DNA from: an uncultured SAR86 cluster bacterium
Lineage (GTDB): Bacteria; Pseudomonadota; Gammaproteobacteria; Magnimaribacterales; AG-339-G14
DNA length: 33,125 nucleotides
Assembly (NCBI GenBank): GCA_949373255.1
Contig: CASICS010000015.1
Span: forward strand, 1 to 33,125
Direction of reading: 5' to 3'
Each line of letters opens with the position of its first letter. Position 1 is the stretch's first letter. The translations under genes and the position numbers were made by a program. The notes under the pieces are model-generated. The model saw nothing but the letters and a program-made list of their open reading frames with translations. It made no database searches and was not told the origin of the DNA. Shown piece by piece: positions 29,540 to 33,125 of this stretch.

Positions 29540-30083
29540 AATTAGAGCTAACTGTAGTTAAGTCGAAACCTGCCAATTTTGACGTTTTATTTATTTTTTC
29601 TACAGCAGGAGTATTAAATATAATATCTTTATCAGATGGAGTTATTAGCCAAGAACCACTTAAAATTTCTCTTTCTAATTGGCCTGAAGCCCATCCAGTA
29701 TAACCAAAAGAAACTAAAAAATTTTCAGGCCCATCGTCTTCCAAAATACATTTAACAAGATTTAAATCGGTGGATAAAGAAATGTGATCATTGATAGATA
29801 TTAACTCATCAAATCTGCTATCTTTATTGTGCAAAATGTAGACTGTCATAGGTTCTACAGGCCCTCCAATAACAATTTTTTCTTTATTTAATTTAGCCTC
29901 TATCTCTTCATTTGCAGAAGAAAAAAAATCTTTTAGTCTAATTTCTACCGACCTATTTAAAATAATACCAAACGAGCCTTCATCATTATTTTCACAGATG
30001 TATATGAGTGTTCTTGCAAAGTAATCTTCTTCACTATCTGGCGAACAAAAATAAATAAATCTGTTTTTTAAACTATCTGGCAT
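29526..30083 (-). CDS. yqgE: YqgE/AlgH family protein
   Basis: A 185-residue protein of the UPF0301 family. RTLIYICENNDEGSFGIILNR is the N-terminal signature, IVIGGPVEPMTVYILHN the second, and SFGYTGWASGQLEREILSGSWL the third; all three are conserved in YqgE/AlgH. In gammaproteobacteria yqgE is followed by yqgF (ruvX) and often pyrB; here dsbD lies between yqgE and pyrB and yqgF is missing from the site. The stop overlaps the dsbD start by 14 bases. The biochemical role is not established. Confidence 0.93.
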   Translation of the reverse strand: MPDSLKNRFIYFCSPDSEEDYFARTLIYICENNDEGSFGIILNRSVEIRLKDFFSSANEEIEAKLNKEKIVIGGPVEPMTVYILHNKDSRFDELISINDHISLSTDLNLVKCILEDDGPENFLVSFGYTGWASGQLEREILSGSWLITPSDKDIIFNTPAVEKINKTSKLAGFDLTTVSSNYGNS

Positions 30084-30135
30084 GAATCATAATGATATTA
30101 ATAATTTAGATTTCTTGTAGAATCTGGTAATAAAT

Positions 30136-31179
30136 ATGAATGATACAGCAACAAATTTAGTTTCTTCTGATTTATTCAGAAAGCACAAGTTACGTTTGAT
30201 TAATGATAGATCAGTACCTGCCGATCAAGTGAAGATTTTAAAAAGCTCTATAAAGAAACTCTTGATTAAAAATAATGCTACTTTGATCGCGCATTATTAT
30301 GTTGATCCAAACATTCAGTCTTTAGCAGAAGAACTCAATGGATGCGTTTCTGATTCTCTAGAGATGGCTAAATTTGGTCAAACGACTGACGCAGAGGTTT
30401 TAGTTATAGCTGGCGTAAAATTTATGGGCGAAACTGCAAAAATACTAAATCCGGAAAAAAAAGTAATAATGCCAACGTTAGAAGCTACCTGTTCTTTAGA
30501 TCTGGGCTGTCCTGCAAAAGAATTCAAAGCTTTTTGTGATCAATATCCAGATAGAGAGATAGTAGTCTATGCAAATACTTCTGCAGAAGTTAAAGCGATG
30601 GCAGATTGGGTTGTTACCTCGAGCATTGCTTTAGAGGTAGTAGAACACTTAGATCAAGAGGGTAAAAAGATTGTTTGGGGGCCAGATAAGCATCTTGGAG
30701 CTTATATAAAAAAAGAAACTGGTGCAGATATGATTTTATGGGATGCTGCTTGTATAGTTCATGATGAATTTAAATATGAAGGGATGCTGAAAATGAAAAG
30801 CCTACATCCGGATGCAAAAATTTTAGTTCATCCAGAATCACCTGAGAATGTAGTAAGTCTTGCTGATATGGTAGGTTCTACATCTCAAATTATTAATGCA
30901 GCTGCCGAGGAAGGAATTAATAAATTTATAGTCGCAACTGATAAAGGAATTTTTTATCAACTCGCAAAAAAATATCCTAATAAAGAATTTTATGAAGCTC
31001 CTACAGCGGGAGAAGGCGCAACTTGCAAAAGTTGTTCTCAGTGCCCTTGGATGGGAATGAACTCTCTTAAAAATTTAGAGATGGTTTTGATAAACATGAA
31101 TAATGAAATTATTGTTGATAAAGAGGTTGCTAAACTTGCCCAAAGATCGTTATTCAGGATGACTAACTTTAAAAAATAA
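30136..31179 (+). CDS. nadA: Quinolinate synthase NadA
   Basis: Iron-sulfur enzyme that condenses iminoaspartate with dihydroxyacetone phosphate to quinolinate in NAD synthesis. Conserved [15 protein letters not shown] near residue 52, [25 protein letters not shown] and the C-terminal [13 protein letters not shown] supply the three cluster cysteines. The 347 residues fit the family. nadC follows after ten bases. A -10-like TAGAAT at 30118-30123 is 12 bases before the ATG, and the divergent yqgE begins 52 bases away. nadB (L-aspartate oxidase) is not in the window. Confidence 0.97.
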   Translation: MNDTATNLVSSDLFRKHKLRLINDRSVPADQVKILKSSIKKLLIKNNATLIAHYYVDPNIQSLAEELNGCVSDSLEMAKFGQTTDAEVLVIAGVKFMGETAKILNPEKKVIMPTLEATCSLDLGCPAKEFKAFCDQYPDREIVVYANTSAEVKAMADWVVTSSIALEVVEHLDQEGKKIVWGPDKHLGAYIKKETGADMILWDAACIVHDEFKYEGMLKMKSLHPDAKILVHPESPENVVSLADMVGSTSQIINAAAEEGINKFIVATDKGIFYQLAKKYPNKEFYEAPTAGEGATCKSCSQCPWMGMNSLKNLEMVLINMNNEIIVDKEVAKLAQRSLFRMTNFKK

Positions 31180-31189
31180 TTAATTTTAA

Positions 31190-31819
31190 ATGCTGGATAA
31201 ATCCTTAATTACAAAAAATGTTAAAAATTCATTACTTGAAGATGAAGCTTCAAATGACCTCTCAAAATTAGCTTTAGCTAAGACAGGAACAAAAACTATT
31301 AATGCTGTACTGACTGCAAAAGAAGACTGCATTATTTCTGGAATAGATTGGTTTAACGAATCATTTATTCTATTAGATTCTGATGTGGAGTTTAACTGGA
31401 ATTGCAATGATGGTGATTCTATAAAGAAAGGAGCAGACATATGTTTTATAACAGGAAAAGCACAAAGCATTCTATCTGCAGAAAGAACAGCTCTTAATTT
31501 TCTTCAGTTCATGTCAGGTATTTCGACAAAAACAAAATTATATTTAACCTTAGTTTCAGCTTCAAAAATTCAATTATTAGACACGCGTAAGACTCTCCCG
31601 GGTTTAAGGTATGAGCAAAAATATTCTACAAGAATTGGGGGAGCAAAGAATCATAGGTTTAATTTGGCAGACGGCCTGATGCTGAAAGACAATCATTTAA
31701 AAATTCTTGGAGGAATTGAAAATGTTTCTTATGACCACATAAAAAGTAACGAATTATTTTATGAAATAGAAGTAAAAGAAATATCTGAAATTGAATCAGC
31801 ACTAAACTCTAAATCCTGA
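31190..31819 (+). CDS. nadC: Nicotinate-nucleotide pyrophosphorylase NadC, N-terminal fragment (gene broken by a +1 frameshift)
   Basis: Quinolinate phosphoribosyltransferase, the step after NadA. This part has most of the enzyme: TAKEDCIISGIDWFNE, ILSAERTALNFLQFMSGI, LDTRKTLPGLRYEQKYSTRIGG, NHRFNLADGLMLKDNH and the Glu-rich IEVKEISEIESALNSKS, which ends at TGA 31817-31819. The family continues here with DIIM(L/F)DNF. Skipping one base (the T at 31817, or a neighbouring base) gives SKSDIIMFDNFS with no gap against 'ALxxGADIIMLDNF'. The frame shift is thus exactly at the stop codon. The joined protein is 276 residues, a normal length. Confidence 0.9.
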   Translation: MLDKSLITKNVKNSLLEDEASNDLSKLALAKTGTKTINAVLTAKEDCIISGIDWFNESFILLDSDVEFNWNCNDGDSIKKGADICFITGKAQSILSAERTALNFLQFMSGISTKTKLYLTLVSASKIQLLDTRKTLPGLRYEQKYSTRIGGAKNHRFNLADGLMLKDNHLKILGGIENVSYDHIKSNELFYEIEVKEISEIESALNSKS

Positions 31820-32021
31820 CATTATAATGTTTGATAATTTCTCTATTGACGAAATAAAAAAAGGAGCATCAATAGTGAATAATAGATGCAAAATAGAAGT
31901 ATCGGGACTCAAATCAAAGGAAGAATTAAAAGAATTATCGCTTTTAGACATAGACTATATATCCATGGGAGATCTCACTAAGAACATCTCATCTATCGAT
32001 TTTTCATTAAATATTAAATAA
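31818..32021 (+). CDS. nadC: Nicotinate-nucleotide pyrophosphorylase NadC, C-terminal fragment (resumed frame)
   Basis: The last 67 residues of NadC in the next frame: DIIMFDNFSIDEIKKGA, KIEVSGLKSKEELKEL and DYISMGDLTKNISSIDFSL. These are the usual barrel-closing strands with phosphate-binding segments ('LExSGGI', 'DxISxGxLTH'). The usual SGG reads SGL here. The ATG at 31827 lies inside this segment and is not likely to be a real start. One extra base is the only defect in the gene. The next gene starts three bases after this stop. Confidence 0.88.
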   Translation, partial: DIIMFDNFSIDEIKKGASIVNNRCKIEVSGLKSKEELKELSLLDIDYISMGDLTKNISSIDFSLNIK

Positions 32022-32024
32022 TTT

Positions 32025-32754
32025 ATGAAAAACGTTCTTTTAACTTTTCTTCTATTATTTTTTTTTACTTAGCTGCACTCAAGACTATGATTTTACGGAT
32101 CAATATCCTGATAATCCATTTTTAGAAATTAATTTCTGCGAATATGAAAAGAATTACTCAGTAACTGACCTTACGGAATCTATAACTAATATAAACAAAT
32201 TAAAAACAAAGAAATTTAATTCCAACGACATATCTAGTTATTATCTAGATCCAAGATTTGAAACTGAAGATTATGATTTTATATGGTTGAATATTTTTTC
32301 TTCAAAAAAAAAATATGCTGAATTTAATTTTTTAAAAAATAACAATAAAAAATATAAAGAATGGGATGAAGATTTTAGGGCAATATCGAATTGCACCAGC
32401 CAAGAAAATCAAAAATTTCATAACCTTTATCAAAATAACTTAAATTTATTTAATGACGGAAAGATTTTAAAAAAATATAGCTTTTGTAGTTTTTTACCAA
32501 CCTCTAATTCTAAAAAATTAATTAATTTCTTTGATGAAAATATTACTGATGTTGATTTAAATATAGGGGTTTTGATACCAGAAATTATTAATGAAGATTT
32601 TGATTTCATATTAGAAGAAAGTACAATCGGAAAAGTAGATCATATATCTCTTACATCTCAGATAAGCTTTATAGCAGATTGCAATTCAGAATTGCTTGAT
32701 GAAGATAATGATGGACTTTTCTTTGATAGTTATAGTCTGAAAAATAGTGATTAA
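32025..32754 (+). CDS. Predicted lipoprotein of unknown function with a +1 frameshift in the signal peptide
   Basis: The ATG at 32025 opens a signal peptide (MKNVLLTFLLLFFFT) that meets TAG at 32070-32072. Skipping one base at that stop, or deleting one T from the nine-T run at 32058-32066, joins it to a frame that stays open to 32754. With eight T the peptide reads FFLLSCTQDYDF, a perfect lipobox. The mature part (about 220 residues) is acidic, rich in Asn, Asp and Phe, has four or five further cysteines, and near the end DEDNDGLF, which resembles a calcium-binding loop. I recognise no family. The start codon stands three bases after nadC, so it is probably in the same operon. Confidence 0.7.
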
Positions 32755-32780
32755 GATAAGTTAAAACAATTTATCTTAAT
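32750..32780 (+). repeat. Inverted repeat at the end of the lipoprotein gene
   Basis: ATTAAGATAA (32750-32759) and TTATCTTAAT (32771-32780) are exact reverse complements; three more pairs (one G-U) extend the stem to a 5-base loop. It contains the stop codon of the lipoprotein gene. There is no T tract behind it on the plus strand, so it is not a standard terminator. It may stabilise the 3' end or be an operator for the following hydrolase. Confidence 0.45.
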
Positions 32781-32809
32781 TAAAAATAAAATTACTAACC
32801 AGGAAGATT

Positions 32810-33125
32810 ATGCATCTCGTAAAATTTTTAATACTTATTCTCTTTGCTACATCTTTTTATGCCAACGATATATCAATTGGCCAGAAAGATTTTTCTCGTC
32901 TTACTAAAATGCTCCATAAAGAGGTAAGAAAAGGAAATTACCCAGGTTTTTTTACACTCATTCAAAAAGATGGAGATTTAATTTATTCTGATATCGTGGG
33001 TTTTAGTAATTTAGAAGAAAATATCAAACTTCAGAAAGATTCTCTGTTTAGAATTTACTCTATGACGAAGCCAATCACTGGAGTGGCTTTGATGATAGCA
33101 GTAGATAAAGGGTTATTGAATTTAT
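32810..33125 (+). CDS. Serine hydrolase, beta-lactamase/class C family, N-terminal part (runs off window)
   Basis: The frame starts at an ATG with an AGGA ribosome binding site at 32801-32804 and is open to the window end, giving 105 residues. A signal peptide (about 1-18, ending FYA) targets it to the periplasm. The core has GNYPGFFTLIQKDGDLIYSD, typical of the beta-lactamase-related fold, and SMTKPITGVALM, whose Ser and Lys form the SxxK catalytic motif. Esterases, D-aminopeptidases and class C beta-lactamases share this start, and the Tyr-x-Asn motif that would help to choose is beyond the window. The substrate is unknown. Confidence 0.88.
   Translation, partial: MHLVKFLILILFATSFYANDISIGQKDFSRLTKMLHKEVRKGNYPGFFTLIQKDGDLIYSDIVGFSNLEENIKLQKDSLFRIYSMTKPITGVALMIAVDKGLLNL

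Overview
The window is a piece of chromosome from an AT-rich bacterium with very tightly packed genes (G+C is about one third by eye). Gene content and order point to a marine, streamlined gammaproteobacterium. The evidence is a ccmF-dsbE-ccmH-ccmI run, the smc-zipA-ligA order, yqgE near pyrB, Coq7-type ubiquinone hydroxylase, umuDC behind a textbook gammaproteobacterial LexA box, and many acyl-CoA and flavin enzymes. A SAR86-like organism is my best guess; it is an inference from gene style, not from a marker gene. I see no insertion sequence, phage, CRISPR array or integron, and no stretch over 300 bases lacks a gene.

Layout. 1-2301: end of a cytochrome c maturation operon (ccmF 3' part, dsbE/ccmG, ccmH, a short ccmI-like TPR protein). 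2339-8111: smc (unusually short, no visible hinge), zipA, ligA (broken by one extra base) and a lipoprotein lytic transglycosylase. 8108-10454 (minus): two adjacent acyl-CoA dehydrogenases that look like a catalytic/non-catalytic pair. 10562-11305: a coiled-coil membrane protein and tRNA-Leu(TAG). 11310-14430: VOC protein, ACAD10/11-like dehydrogenase and quinone oxidoreductase. 14414-16041 (minus): a bacterial cryptochrome/photolyase-related protein coupled to a 45-residue DUF2256 zinc-finger protein. 16071-19923: thioesterase, crotonase, small membrane protein, rhodanese, class B flavin monooxygenase and an orphan lipoprotein. 19936-23783: rlmN, hflX, a GT4 glycosyltransferase and a DCC protein. 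23832-26443: tRNA-Val(GAC), coq7, a CPXCG protein and SOS-regulated umuDC. 26440-30083 (minus): yqgE, dsbD, pyrB. 30136-33125: nadA, nadC (broken by one extra base), a lipoprotein (broken by one extra base in its signal peptide), and the start of a serine hydrolase.

How the genes work together. DsbD carries electrons to the periplasm, where DsbE and CcmH use them for haem attachment, so the two ends of the window serve the same pathway. Smc, ZipA, LigA and the transglycosylase serve chromosome organisation, division, replication/repair and wall remodelling. The acyl-CoA dehydrogenases, thioesterase, crotonase and quinone reductase suggest lipid or fatty-acid-like carbon use. UmuDC and the photolyase-related protein deal with DNA damage, as expected in sunlit water. 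NadA and NadC make NAD de novo.

Most worth a second look: three genes (ligA, nadC, a lipoprotein) each need a +1 shift, and in each the shift can be placed exactly at the interrupting stop codon (TAA, TGA and TAG respectively). Indel errors are the leading explanation. Others are the hinge-less SMC, the photolyase-related protein without two of its four iron-sulfur cysteines, a symmetric -10 box shared by two divergent genes 22 bases apart, several apparently leaderless starts, and convergent gene pairs that all abut or overlap.
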